Positions 29,605 through 38,285 are shown, counted from the stretch's first letter. The stretch is DNA of 64,000 nucleotides from Pseudomonas cannabina (GCF_900100365.1 NZ_FNKU01000001.1:4539501-4603500), one strand, 5' to 3'. A program made the numbers and translations. The notes: generated by a model from the letters alone, not told the origin.

Positions 29605-29716
29605 GGTTTTGCACCTTGCCTGGAAGAAACACCCAGCCATCTTAATTACAATCGACGCCGACCGCAGCAACCAAACCCGTTCCGGGTGTCTATCACTGCC
29701 AAAGAAGGAGCCTATC

Positions 29717-30262
29717 GTGGCCATTCGCAAGTTCCAGGACCACACCCCAGCCCTCGGCGAACGGGCCTTTGTCGACCATTCGGCAATCGTCATCGGCGAC
29801 GTCGAAATAGGCGCCGACAGCTCCATCTGGCCGCTGACCGTTGTGCGCGGCGACATGCACCGCATACGTATTGGCGCGCGCACCAGCGTGCAGGACGGCA
29901 GCGTGCTGCACATCACCCACGCAGGCCCCTTCAACCCGGACGGCTTCCCGCTGCTGATCGGTGACGAAGTGACCATCGGCCACAAATCAATGCTGCACGG
30001 CTGCACCATCGGCAACCGGATTCTGGTCGGCATGGGCACCACCATCATGGACGGCGCAGTTGTTCAGGACGAAGTGATCATCGGCGCAGGCAGCCTGGTG
30101 CCACCGGGCAAAGTGCTGGAAAGCGGCTTTTTGTACGTCGGCAGGCCGGTTAGGCAGGTGCGTGAATTGACCGAAAAGGAAATCGCCTTTTTTCCGTACA
30201 GCGCCACCAACTACGTGAAGCTCAAGGATCAGCACCTGGCTGAGGGGTTTGATAAGGCCTGA
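29717..30262 (+). CDS. gamma-carbonic anhydrase family protein (YrdA-like)
   Basis: A 181-residue left-handed beta-helix protein with hexapeptide repeats (VIGDVEIGADSSIW and others) and the histidines of the gamma-carbonic anhydrase zinc site (VLHITH, VTIGHKSMLHGC). The start is GTG at 29717 with AAGGAG six bases before it. Many bacterial members have little carbonic anhydrase activity, so the cellular role is uncertain. It is divergent from prlC. Confidence 0.9.
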   Translation: MAIRKFQDHTPALGERAFVDHSAIVIGDVEIGADSSIWPLTVVRGDMHRIRIGARTSVQDGSVLHITHAGPFNPDGFPLLIGDEVTIGHKSMLHGCTIGNRILVGMGTTIMDGAVVQDEVIIGAGSLVPPGKVLESGFLYVGRPVRQVRELTEKEIAFFPYSATNYVKLKDQHLAEGFDKA

Positions 30263-30311
30263 CTATCGTTCCTGTTACACATGGGTCCGCTTTTGATTCT
30301 GGCCGAAGGCC

Positions 30312-30417
30312 GTGGGAGCGAACTTGTTCGCGAAGAGGGCGGTTCAAACGCCCTGTATATGAGCACGACACTGGCCTCTTCGCGAGCAAGCGAAGCGTCG
30401 CCCGGCTCGCTCCCACA
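30312..30417. repeat. REP doublet in inverted orientation
   Basis: GTGGGAGCGAACTTGTTCGCG at the left is matched in inverse by a right unit ending GGCTCGCTCCCAC. The two units face each other across about 30 bases (GAAGAGG ... CCTCTTC). The left flank carries the GATTCTGGCCGAAGGCC lead also seen near 9840. This is a typical Pseudomonas bacterial interspersed mosaic element between convergent genes. Confidence 0.75.
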
Positions 30418-30424
30418 AGGTAGC

Positions 30425-31480
30425 TCAAGGCATCAACTGTTGCAGCGCCGCCTTGCGCGCCTCAACCGGCATTCCGCCTAACTTCTCTACCGCTTGATAA
30501 AACGCCGGCCAATCCCCGTTCACCTGCCTGAACAACGCCGCAAAAGCCGGCACCCATTGGTCATACAAACCAAACGGCAGCAGCTTGGCGTTGTTCATCG
30601 GGCTGTTGATCCAGCCATCGAAACGCTTGTCACCCGCCCACTGCTCATCACGCAGCGCCCGGTAATCACGGCGCAGCTGTTCAAACTCCGCAGCCTTGCG
30701 CGCCCGCATAACCTCCGCCGACAACGGCTGACGATAAAGCGCCTTGAGCCGCTCGCGAGTCTCCAGCACCAACCGAATGAACTGATCACGCCGCGCCGAC
30801 TGAGAAACACTCTCCGGCGGCAAGCCCCGCGCCGCACACCACTGCCGCGTGCCTTCCTGCTCGACGAAGCTGGCGTAGGACTCATTGAACTCAGTGTCGT
30901 CCTTTACGTAAAAACGCTGATGCGCCAGCTCATGAAAAATCAGCGTCGCAAGACGCTCATCGCCCCAACCCAGCATGGAGCTGAGGATAGGGTCATCGAA
31001 CCAGCCCAGCGTCGAATAGGCCTCTACGCCACTCAAATAAACATCCTTGCCCGCCTGACGCTGCAACGCCGCCTCACCACGCGCCCCGCCAGGGCTGTAA
31101 TAACCGCGATACGCGACACACCCGGCAATCGGAAAACAGTGCGTGACCGGCTCCAGCGAAAACTCATCCGTGGCAAACACATTCCACACCACATAAGGCC
31201 GACCCAAGTCCGCATACAGGCGATAACTCTTGTTATCTGGAAGATGCAAATGCTCGCTGGCAAAAGTACGCGCCAGTTGCGATCGGGCCAGATGCTCGCG
31301 CAACCCGGCATCCCGAGTCGGGTCGGCAATGATCTTTTCCACTGGCTCGCGAGCTTGTAGCAACTGCCACTGGCCGTGGGCCAACTGGCCGTAGTAGGAA
31401 ACGCTGGAGCAGCCGGCGAGCAGCGTGAGTGCTAGCAGCGATAGCAGATGGCGCAGGTGTGAGGCAGAGGGTCTGGGCAT
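30425..31480 (-). CDS. lipoprotein zinc aminopeptidase (DUF2265/PF10023 family)
   Basis: A 351-residue protein with a lipoprotein signal (LALTLLAGC, lipid cysteine at about 24) and the zinc-peptidase motif HELAH in LIFHELAHQRFYVKDD, followed by a glutamate in FNESYASFVEQEG. These match the putative aminopeptidase family PF10023. It is probably anchored to the outer membrane facing the periplasm. The substrate is unknown. Confidence 0.85.
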   Translation of the reverse strand: MPRPSASHLRHLLSLLALTLLAGCSSVSYYGQLAHGQWQLLQAREPVEKIIADPTRDAGLREHLARSQLARTFASEHLHLPDNKSYRLYADLGRPYVVWNVFATDEFSLEPVTHCFPIAGCVAYRGYYSPGGARGEAALQRQAGKDVYLSGVEAYSTLGWFDDPILSSMLGWGDERLATLIFHELAHQRFYVKDDTEFNESYASFVEQEGTRQWCAARGLPPESVSQSARRDQFIRLVLETRERLKALYRQPLSAEVMRARKAAEFEQLRRDYRALRDEQWAGDKRFDGWINSPMNNAKLLPFGLYDQWVPAFAALFRQVNGDWPAFYQAVEKLGGMPVEARKAALQQLMP

Positions 31481-31600
31481 GGAGGGCAGGGCTTGGGTGG
31501 CTTGGGTATGGCAATGTTATGCCGGACGAGCGTGGGGGTTTGCAAGTGACGTGAGGGGCAGCACTCTACAGCCGAAACCAGGCTCGTTGATCAAATTTGA

Positions 31601-31629
31601 TTGACAGCTTGCCAGCGCATCAATAGCCT
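31601..31629 (+). promoter_or_regulatory. sigma-70 type promoter for the structured RNA/abi unit
   Basis: A perfect TTGACA (31601-31606) is followed after exactly 17 bases by TAGCCT (31624-31629). The predicted start is near 31636, just before the structured RNA and about 95 bases before the abi start. Confidence 0.6.
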
Positions 31630-31700
31630 TGGGCCCAAGAATAACCCCCACGCCTCGGGCGGGACCTGTCCCGTACTGCGCACCAGGGGGTTAGTTTTTT
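31628..31700 (+). ncRNA. candidate AbiF-associated structured RNA with terminator end
   Basis: Downstream of a good promoter lie a palindrome CTTGGGCCCAAG (31628-31639) and a branched-looking hairpin. Its outer arms are AACCCCC (643-649 of 31 kb) and GGGGGTT (686-692); the inner arms CGGGA/TCCCG lie at 31660-31673. The sequence then reads AG plus TTTTTT, so the outer stem can act as terminator. A transcript starting near 31636 would be about 65 nt. AbiF-type genes are known to have a conserved upstream non-coding RNA; identity with that motif was not tested here. Confidence 0.5.
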
Positions 31701-31728
31701 CTATACCTTGCCAGCAGGAAGCTAAGGT

Positions 31729-32662
31729 TTGTCGCACCTCCCCGCCCTTTTTGATAAGCCTGCAAAAACCCCTCATGCACTCCTTCGCCACCTGCGTAAG
31801 AAGGGATTGGACACACAAGGTCAAACAGAGATAGCACTTCGCGCTTTGCAGTTTATCGGCCATTATCGACTCCTGATCTACATGCGCCCTCTGCAGAATT
31901 CAGCCAAGCAGTTTCATCCGTCTGTAAAGTTTGATGATATCCTGGCGCTCTACGATTTTGATCGAAAACTGCGACTACTTTGTCTGGATGGCATCGACCG
32001 TATTGAAGTGGCGTTTCGTTCAGCAATAGCCAACACATTGGCTAATCATCGTGCCTGCGGCCCCCATTTTTACCTAAGGAGGCGCTGATTTATTCGATTT
32101 TTCGTCCCTGCAACGCTCTGGAGGCCTTGATTTATCTGGGGGCAACAGCTGGGTTTTAGAATAAATCAGCGTCTCCCTAAATGCTATTCATTTTCGGAAT
32201 ATGGAAGAGCATCGCGCTTTTCTGAAACAAGTGATGGGGCTTCGAAACCAGAGCCTTGCAATTCAGCATTATTACAACAACTATAACACTCCGGCTTTTC
32301 CGCCTATCTGGGTCGTGTTAGAGCAGATGACCATTGGCCAACTGTCACGATTAATGGCAGGACTGCATCTCGATCACAAGAAAAAAATTGCAGCGTGCTT
32401 TGGTTATAACGAAGGCGTATTGGGCAGTTGGCTAAAAAGTCTTACGCTGCTACGCAATATAAGTGCTCACCATAGTCGATTGTGGAATGCATCAATCACA
32501 TCCGATACACCCCAATATGCGAAGTCAATAAAGAGCGAGTTTCCGACAGAGGCAGATCGAGGGCGTCTATTTGCACGAGCAGTGGCAGTGCAAGCCTTGC
32601 TACAGGTAATTGATCCTACGGCGGACTGGAAACATCGTTTTAAAGCGTTAAGGAGACGCTGA
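31729..32662 (+). pseudogene. AbiF/AbiD-like Abi_2 family HEPN protein, split by a MITE and 3'-truncated by an IS
   Basis: The first part (31729-32077) starts at TTG with AGGAA eight bases upstream and reads LFDKPAKTPHALLRHLRKKGL, the usual Abi_2 N-terminus. A 99-bp MITE plus a duplicated CTAA then breaks the frame. Taking out the MITE and one CTAA joins HFYL to NAIHFRNMEEHR in the correct frame. The second part carries the HEPN ribonuclease motif R-x4-H in RNISAHH. The reading frame runs into IS5 copy 1 at 32652, which supplies the stop, so about 273 native codons remain. Family members are somewhat longer at the C-terminus. The gene should be inactive as it stands. Confidence 0.85.
32078..32176. 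mobile_element. MITE copy A, 99 bp, inserted in the abi gene
   Basis: Ends are 18-bp inverted repeats with one mismatch (GGAGGCGCTGATTTATTC and GGAGACGCTGATTTATTC). It is flanked by a direct CTAA duplication (32074-32077 and 32177-32180). It codes for nothing. It is identical to copy C and differs from copy B at two bases. A 100-nt P. syringae element called MITEPsy1 has been described; a comparison would show whether this is it. Confidence 0.9.
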
Positions 32663-33860
32663 ACAATTAACCCGTTCGCACCGTCCCCATTTCCAAGCCG
32701 GTTTTTTTCAACCTGCCGGCCTTATTTTACGTTTCTCGAGCAGATTTCTGCCCTCATTTTGCTGAAAGGCGGGCCAGTCCCGCCTTTCAGATGGATTTAT
32801 CCTGCCGTCTGTTGTAAATACCGCTTGGCCAGCATCAGATTGGCCAACCCAAACAAACTGAACAACTGCGCTGTATTCTTTTCCAGCCCACGGTAGCGAA
32901 CCTTGCGATGATTGAAGCGCACCTTGATTACCTGGAAGGGGTGCTCGACCTTGGCACGCAGTTGCGCCTTGGCATATTCAATTTTGCGCTTGACCCGATA
33001 CAGCACGCTGCCTTCGCCGTGCTGCTTGTAACTGCTTGGCCGTTCTGCAATCGACCAGATAACGTCCCGTTCAGCATGCTCCGGTCGCTTGGCCGCACCG
33101 GTGTATCCAGCGTCACCCGAAACATAGGTTTCGTCACCGTGAAGCAACTGGCCAACCTGGGTGACATCCGCCACGTTAGCGGCCGTCCCTACTACGCTGT
33201 GCACCAGCCCCGACGTGGCGTCTACACCAATGTGGGCCTTCATCCCAAAGTGCCATTGATTGCCTTTCCTGGCCTGATGCATCTCAGGATCACGCTTGCC
33301 TTCTCGGTTCTTGACCGAGGGCGGCGCGGCGATCAGAGTAGCGTCGACGATAGTGCCTTCCTTGAGCAGCAGCCCCCGGCTGGCCAGATGCTGGTTAATC
33401 GTTTCAAACAGCAGCCGGGTTAGCTGATGGACTTCCAGCAAGCGGCGAAAACGCAGCAAGGTGGTGGCATCCGGTGCAGACTCGCGACCCAGGTCGATAC
33501 CCATAAAACCGCGGATGGCCTGGCTGTCGTAGACGGCATCTTCGCAACCTTCATCGGAGAAACCGAAACACTGCTGCACGACGTACATGCGCAACATGCG
33601 CGACACCCCTATCGCAGGGCGTCCGCGCTTGCCTGCGGTGTTGCTATAAAACGGCGCCACTTGCGCCTCCAGCAGGGCCCAGGGCACCAACTGTTCAAGG
33701 TCAGCCAGGAAGCGATCTCGGCGAGTCTGCTTTTTCTTGCCGGTATATTCGAGTTCGGAGAAGGTCTTCTGCACGCGCGTAACGCTCACGGAGAGGGAGG
33801 CTGTTGAAGGAACTTAGTGTGCCAAGGGTGGGGACAGTTGGCTATTTTTGCAGCGCCTCC
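32652..33860 (-). mobile_element. IS5-family element, copy 1, 1209 bp
   Basis: Ends are GGAGACGCTGAACAATTAAC on the left and, read inverted, GGAGGCGCTGCAAAAATAGC on the right. The flanks differ: TTAA on the left (32648-32651) and CTAG on the right (33861-33864), unlike the other two copies. This points to recombination with another copy after insertion. The element name was not assigned; it is one of the IS5-type ISPsy elements in size and organisation. Confidence 0.9.
32797..33789 (-). CDS. IS5 family transposase (copy 1)
   Basis: A 330-residue DDE transposase of the IS5 group. It has the N-terminal DUF772-like region (KRGRPAIGVSRMLRMYVVQQCFG), the catalytic acid regions IVDATLIAAPPS and SGDAGYTGAAKR, and the closing FNHRKVRYRGLEKNTAQL. 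The start is GTG at 33789. The protein is identical to that of copy 3 and differs from copy 2 by one Lys/Glu change. The element should be able to move itself and perhaps the MITE. Confidence 0.95.
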   Translation of the reverse strand: MSVTRVQKTFSELEYTGKKKQTRRDRFLADLEQLVPWALLEAQVAPFYSNTAGKRGRPAIGVSRMLRMYVVQQCFGFSDEGCEDAVYDSQAIRGFMGIDLGRESAPDATTLLRFRRLLEVHQLTRLLFETINQHLASRGLLLKEGTIVDATLIAAPPSVKNREGKRDPEMHQARKGNQWHFGMKAHIGVDATSGLVHSVVGTAANVADVTQVGQLLHGDETYVSGDAGYTGAAKRPEHAERDVIWSIAERPSSYKQHGEGSVLYRVKRKIEYAKAQLRAKVEHPFQVIKVRFNHRKVRYRGLEKNTAQLFSLFGLANLMLAKRYLQQTAG

Positions 33861-34023
33861 CTAGGAAAAGCCGGATTGACCCCAGCTGTGTTAGGTTTGC
33901 CTGCCGACTGGGAGCGTCGTCCTTTTTGGAATTAATCATGCTGTCGTGACAGATTCCGTTAATAGATGACCTTCGACAGGTCCAACTCATGCCCCTCTAC
34001 GCCCATCGCCGAAAGGATTCCGC

Positions 34024-35759
34024 ATGCCAACATCCCCCATTCCGCAAATCCCCCCGGTCCAACGCGAGCTCAGCCTGCGTGCCGTCATCACCGGCATCGT
34101 TCTGGGCATTCTGCTCACCCCCTCCAATGTCTACGCGGACCTGAAGATCGGTTGGTCGTTCAACATGTCGATCATTGCTCTTTTGATCGGTTACGCCATC
34201 TGGCAAGGGCTGGCCAGGCGCTCGCCCAATCAGCCGCCGTGGACGTTGCATGAGAGCAATATCAATCAGACGGTAGCGTCAGCCGCCGCATCGATTATTT
34301 CCGGCGGGTTGGTGGCGCCGATTCCGGCTTATACGTTGTTGACCGGGCAGCAGCTGGATGCGATTCCGATGATGGCGTGGGTGTTTTCGGTGAGTTTTCT
34401 GGGGATCTGGATTGCGTGGTATTTGCGGCCTTCGTTGCTCAATGACTCGTCGCTGAAGTTTCCCGAGGGCATGGCAACGCTGGAGACGCTGTTGCACATT
34501 TACAACCACGGGCGGGAGGCGGCGACACGGTTGAAGGTGCTGCTCAGTGCGGCGTTACTGTCCGGGTTGGCGAAGTGGGTTGATACGTTTGTCTGGGCGT
34601 TCCCGCGCTGGTCGCCGAGTGTGCAGTTGGAGCGTTTGACGTTTACCGCAGACCCTTCGCTGTTATTGGTAGGGTTCGGTGCAATCATCGGCATTCGTGT
34701 GGGTGTGACGCTGTTGCTCGGTGCCTTGCTGGCGTGGGGTGGTCTGGCGCCGTGGTTGTTGGCTCAGGGGCTAGTGACGTTGCCCGCAGGGAGCAGTGGC
34801 CCGCAGTTCGCGGCACTGGTGGAGTGGCTGTTGTGGCCGGGTGTGAGTTTGATGGTCTGCTCGACGCTGGCGTCGCTGGCGATTCGGTTGTGGGGGCTGC
34901 ACAGGTCAACCAAGGCGAGCAACGGGAGAATCTGGGCAGTACCGAAAACCGGACCTGCGTTCGGTCTGGTGTTGTCGATCATTCTGGTGGTGAGCCTGCA
35001 AGCGCTGTTGTTCGGCATCAATCTGTGGATGGCGTTGCTGACCATTCCTCTGGCGATATGCCTGGCTGCGGTGGCTGCGCGAGTGGTGGGGGCGACGGGT
35101 ATTCCGCCGATTGGCGCAATCGGGCAGTTGTCGCAATTGAGCTTTGGCATCGTCGCGCCCGGGCAGGTGACGATCAACCTGATGAGTGCCAATACGGCAG
35201 GCGGTTCAGCCGGGCAGTGCACGGATCTGATGAACGACTTCAAGGTGGGCATGGCAATCGGGGCCACGCCACGCAAGCAGTTGGTCGCGCAGACGCTGGG
35301 GATTTTCGTCGGCAGTATCGTCGGGGTGCTGGCTTATATGGCGCTGATTCCAGACCCGCAAAGCATGTTGCTCACCGAGGAGTGGCCCGCCCCGGCGGTC
35401 GCCACCTGGAAGGCCGTGGCGCAAACCCTGACGCACGGGCTGGACTCGTTGTCGGCGAGTATTCGCTGGGCTATTTTTATTGCAGGCTTGGCGGGGTTGT
35501 TGCTGGGCATCCTCGACAGCACGTTGCCTGCCCGACGTGCCCGCTATTTGCCGAGCGCTGCGGCATTGGGCCTGGCGTTTGTGCTACCGGCGTCGGTGTC
35601 GTTGATGATGGCCCTTGGTGCAGTGATCACGTGGCTAGTGAGCTGTCGCTGGGCGAGCCTTACCGAGCGCTTCGCGATTACCGCAGCGGCGGGTTTGATC
35701 GCCGGGGAGAGCGTCACTGAGTGGGTGCCTCGTTGTGGCAGATGTTTGGTAATGGGTGA
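34024..35759 (+). CDS. OPT family oligopeptide transporter, frameshifted near the C-terminus
   Basis: A polytopic inner-membrane transporter with about 14-16 helices and family stretches such as GIVLGILLTPSNVYADLKIGW, FPEGMATLE and GATGIPPIGAIGQ. The family takes up oligopeptides or metal-peptide complexes. About 565 residues are intact. Near 35719-35721 one base is missing: the plus-one frame continues as VGASLWQMFGNG and stops at 35759, the normal-looking end. As written, the frame instead reads on to 36093 through a REP sequence and the next gene. Loss of about 13 residues may be tolerated; a sequencing error is possible. Confidence 0.85.
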
Positions 35760-35768
35760 GTGGTGGCC

Positions 35769-35794
35769 TATTCGTGAGCAAGCTCACTCCCACA
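35769..35794. repeat. REP-like palindrome
   Basis: GTGAGCAAGCTCAC (35774-35787) followed by TCCCAC is the core of a Pseudomonas REP unit, lying between the OPT gene and the lipoprotein gene. Confidence 0.5.
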
Positions 35795-36106
35795 TCCGCC
35801 TTGCTCGCGGAAGCAATCTTCCAGTCGAAGGATCTGCACACGCCTGTCACGCGTGCACGCGTGTGGCATGGTATGACCCAGCAACACCTCAACCCAAAAA
35901 CCCCGGGACCACGACAATGCGCCTCATAACCCTGATAACCGCATTAACCCTCGCCGGATGCGCCGGTCCCCTGCCTGCGGTTGACCCGAACATGGCGTGG
36001 GTCGACATGCGCACCCTGACCGGCCAGTTGATCATGGCCGACAAGCTCGATGGCGAAAACACCTACGACGCAGACTGTGTGAAAACACACTGATGAAGGC
36101 CCAAGC

Positions 36107-36138
36107 AAACGCCCCGACTTGTTCGGGGCGTTTTTTTT
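36107..36138 (+). terminator. Rho-independent terminator at the left end of the IS1182-family element
   Basis: CGCCCCGA and TCGGGGCG form a stem around CTTGT, followed by eight T on the plus strand. It lies between the IS end and the transposase stop, and would block plus-strand transcripts coming in from the OPT/lipoprotein side. Confidence 0.85.
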
Positions 36139-36168
36139 GTATTGGCAGCAGACGAAAAAAATGTCCGC

Positions 36169-37593
36169 TCAGCCCATCAAAGCCATCAGATGGCGCACAC
36201 CGAGCACTTTAATCGCTCGTTTCAGGTTATAGGCATTCACCGCCAAGGCCATTTCAGCTTTTGTACCCTCCAGTTGTCGCAGCAAGAAACGGCCATTACC
36301 AAATAGCCATTGCTTGAGGTTGCCGAAGGGGTGCTCAACGATGGATCTTCGGTTGGCCATCATCTCAGGATGCGCCTGCATTCTTTGCTCCATCCGCTCG
36401 AAAGCCTCTTCATGGGCATGTCGTGAGACATAACGGCGCCGGGCTCGAGTGCATTGCGTTTTCAGCGCGCAGTTGGCGCAGTCATCGACCTCAGCCTGAT
36501 AGATCCGATCACCTTTGTTGTGCTGTTTTAGCGTTAACCATTTGCCTGCCGGACACTGGAAACGATCGTGTCCGGTCTCATAGATAAAGTCTTTTCGCTC
36601 AAAGAGCTGCTCTTCCTGACTGCCAGGGTTTTTCGAACGATTGGGCGGTACATAGGCCGTAATCGAAGCATCCTCGCAGGCCTGAAACTGCTTGCCATTG
36701 GAGTAGCCGGCATCGGCAGTGACCGTCAGATCATCTTGCTGTAACTCTGCTTTGGCGGCCTTGGCCATCGGCTCCAGTTGCTTTCGGTCATCGCCATCTT
36801 GGGTGACCTCATGATGCAAAATCAGGCAATGCTCGGCGTCCACGACGGTTTGCACGTTGTAGGCCACACGTGGCCCTTTGGCCGTGCGCATCATTCGGGC
36901 ATCGCTTTCATGGGTGTTGAACTGCTCGATGCCCATCGAACGCATCAGTGCCTGGCAACTCTGATTATCCTGTTGTCGAGCCTCAAGCTGTGCCAGGGCT
37001 ACCTTGATTGCGCTGCGATCAATTGAATCTGTGGTTTCAGCCTTGTCGGCCTCATCCAGCTCGGCCAGATACTGAGCGATGCGCTTATCCAGTTTTTCTT
37101 CCTGGCGCTTGAGCTGCTTCAAATTCACATGACGCCGTGAGGATGCGACCGCCTGAAACTTGCTGCCGTCGATGGCCACCAACTCACCGGCGATCAAGCC
37201 TGCCGTGCGACAAAACCGAACGAAAGCACGGCAGGTCGCGATGAAGGCGGGTTTATTGTTCTTGCGAAAATCGGCGATGGTCTTGAAGTCGGGCTTGAGC
37301 CGGTTGATCAGCCACATCACTTCGATGTTGCGCTGACACTCGGCTTCAAGACGTCGCGATGAGCGAATCCGCTGAAAATAGCCGTAGAGGTAGAGTTTTA
37401 GCTGATCGGCGGGATCATAAGCAGGGCGCCCCGTGCTTTTTGGAATCGCTTTATCGAAGCCCAGTTGCACCAGATCGAGCCTGGCAACGTACAGGTCAAT
37501 GACACGAACGAGGTGATCCTCGGGGATCAACTCTTCCAGCGAGACCGGGAATAGGCTGGTCTGGCTGCGGGACTCACCTTGGATGTAGGCCAT
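36169..37593 (-). CDS. IS1182 family transposase
   Basis: A 474-residue DDE transposase starting MAYIQGESRSQTSLFPVSL. An N-terminal DUF772-type domain holds ELIPEDHLVRVID and GRPAYDPADQLKLYLYGY. Catalytic regions are visible as LVAIDGSKFQAVAS and VTADAGYSNGKQF. A cysteine cluster (CANCALKTQC) and the closing SIVEHPFGNLKQWLFGNGRF are typical of IS1182. The ATG at 37593 is used; an in-frame extension to 37629 runs through a hairpin and is not needed. Confidence 0.95.
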   Translation of the reverse strand: MAYIQGESRSQTSLFPVSLEELIPEDHLVRVIDLYVARLDLVQLGFDKAIPKSTGRPAYDPADQLKLYLYGYFQRIRSSRRLEAECQRNIEVMWLINRLKPDFKTIADFRKNNKPAFIATCRAFVRFCRTAGLIAGELVAIDGSKFQAVASSRRHVNLKQLKRQEEKLDKRIAQYLAELDEADKAETTDSIDRSAIKVALAQLEARQQDNQSCQALMRSMGIEQFNTHESDARMMRTAKGPRVAYNVQTVVDAEHCLILHHEVTQDGDDRKQLEPMAKAAKAELQQDDLTVTADAGYSNGKQFQACEDASITAYVPPNRSKNPGSQEEQLFERKDFIYETGHDRFQCPAGKWLTLKQHNKGDRIYQAEVDDCANCALKTQCTRARRRYVSRHAHEEAFERMEQRMQAHPEMMANRRSIVEHPFGNLKQWLFGNGRFLLRQLEGTKAEMALAVNAYNLKRAIKVLGVRHLMALMG

Positions 37594-37598
37594 AACGA

Positions 37599-37632
37599 AA
37601 AATGCTCTGTATCTTTCGATACGGAGCATTTT
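37599..37632 (-). terminator. hairpin in the transposase leader, likely anti-read-in terminator
   Basis: Read on the minus strand, AAAATGCTC, then GTATC, a GAAA loop, GATAC and GAGCATTTT form a long stem ending in five T, only a few bases before the transposase ATG at 37593. It could stop transcripts entering from outside the IS and hide the ribosome site. Confidence 0.6.
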
Positions 37633-37943
37633 CTTTGAGCGCTGCGCAGATTGCTAGGTTTTCACACAGTCTGGACGGGCGCTATTTTCAGGTGACGCTT
37701 GGCCGTCATGAGTTGCAGGTGCGGTATGACTACGAATACCGGTCGGGCGGCATGGGGATGATCGGCGATGAGTACACCGAAATCACCTGCTACGTCAGTG
37801 TTCGTTACGACCATTTCGCCGCAGGGCAGCGTTACATGCTGGAGGTGCGCTCACTGGCCAACAGTGTCGATGCCTGGCTTTACGATGAGAAACGCAACGT
37901 AGTGGCCGAAGAGGAGGAAGAGGGCGGCGTGCACTGCATCTGA

Positions 37944-38177
37944 TCAGCGATCGTTACGCTGGTAGATGATTTTTTTCGTGCCGTTATCGCAGGTGCCGAC
38001 GACCATATTCGGGTCGGTGGCTTCTTCGTTGGCAACGATTTCCAGCGTGTAGGACGTGACGTTGTTGGCCTGGATCTTGGCTTCGATTTCATCCTTGAGT
38101 TCTTCACAGGATTTCGGCGCTGCCAGCGCGCTGGTCGCCAGTACGGTACAGGTCACTGCCAGAATAAAACGTTTCAT
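37944..38177 (-). CDS. DUF1161 family small periplasmic protein
   Basis: A 77-residue protein with a signal peptide cleaved after ALA (about residue 19), then APKSCEELKDEIEAK and a second cysteine in VGTCDNGTKKIIY. These two conserved cysteines and the length match DUF1161. AGGAG precedes the ATG at 38177 by seven bases. A paralogue lies at 40181-40405. The function is unknown. Confidence 0.85.
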   Translation of the reverse strand: MKRFILAVTCTVLATSALAAPKSCEELKDEIEAKIQANNVTSYTLEIVANEEATDPNMVVGTCDNGTKKIIYQRNDR

Positions 38178-38285
38178 GCTCGACTCCTGATCAAACTCAA
38201 ACCACGCGCCGATGGACGCATGACCGGTGAAGCAAGCCAGCTTTATACAGTAGATACAGGAGCGCACAAGGCGCTCCTGCACGGA

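Larger units (their letters stand above)
36071..37673 (-). mobile_element. IS1182-family element, 1603 bp
   Basis: Terminal inverted repeats CAGACTGTGTGAAAAC (36071-36086) and its exact inverse (37658-37673) bound the element. It is flanked by the direct repeat GACG (36067-36070 and 37674-37677). It carries one transposase gene. ISPsy6 is an IS1182-family element named in P. syringae and is a candidate identity, not confirmed. Confidence 0.92.
35918..37943 (+). pseudogene. small lipoprotein gene interrupted by an IS1182-family element
   Basis: The 5' part (35918-36070) codes a lipoprotein signal (MRLITLITALTLAGCAG, lipid cysteine at 15) and the start of the mature protein. The 3' part (37678-37943) continues after the IS. 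Joining them at a single GACG gives TYDGRYFQVTLGRHELQVRY in frame and a protein of about 139 residues ending GGVHCI. The function is not known; similar small lipoproteins occur in Pseudomonas. The insertion is recent, since both halves are otherwise clean. Confidence 0.85.

Noticed and set aside
28150..29964. 604-codon open frame opposite prlC
   Set aside because: Antisense shadow of prlC; composition rich in Arg, Gln and His as usual for such frames, with no ribosome site.
31628..31700. Tandem-repeat RNA antitoxin of the ToxIN (type III) kind
   Set aside because: There are no tandem repeats; one folded unit with a terminator is seen, so the AbiF-type arrangement fits better.
32908..33423. 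171-codon plus-strand frame inside each IS5 copy
   Set aside because: Repeated only because the IS is repeated; it is antisense to the transposase and has no ribosome site.
34024..36093. 689-residue OPT transporter-lipoprotein fusion
   Set aside because: Produced by a one-base frameshift near 35719 and an IS insertion; the normal OPT end is visible in the next frame.
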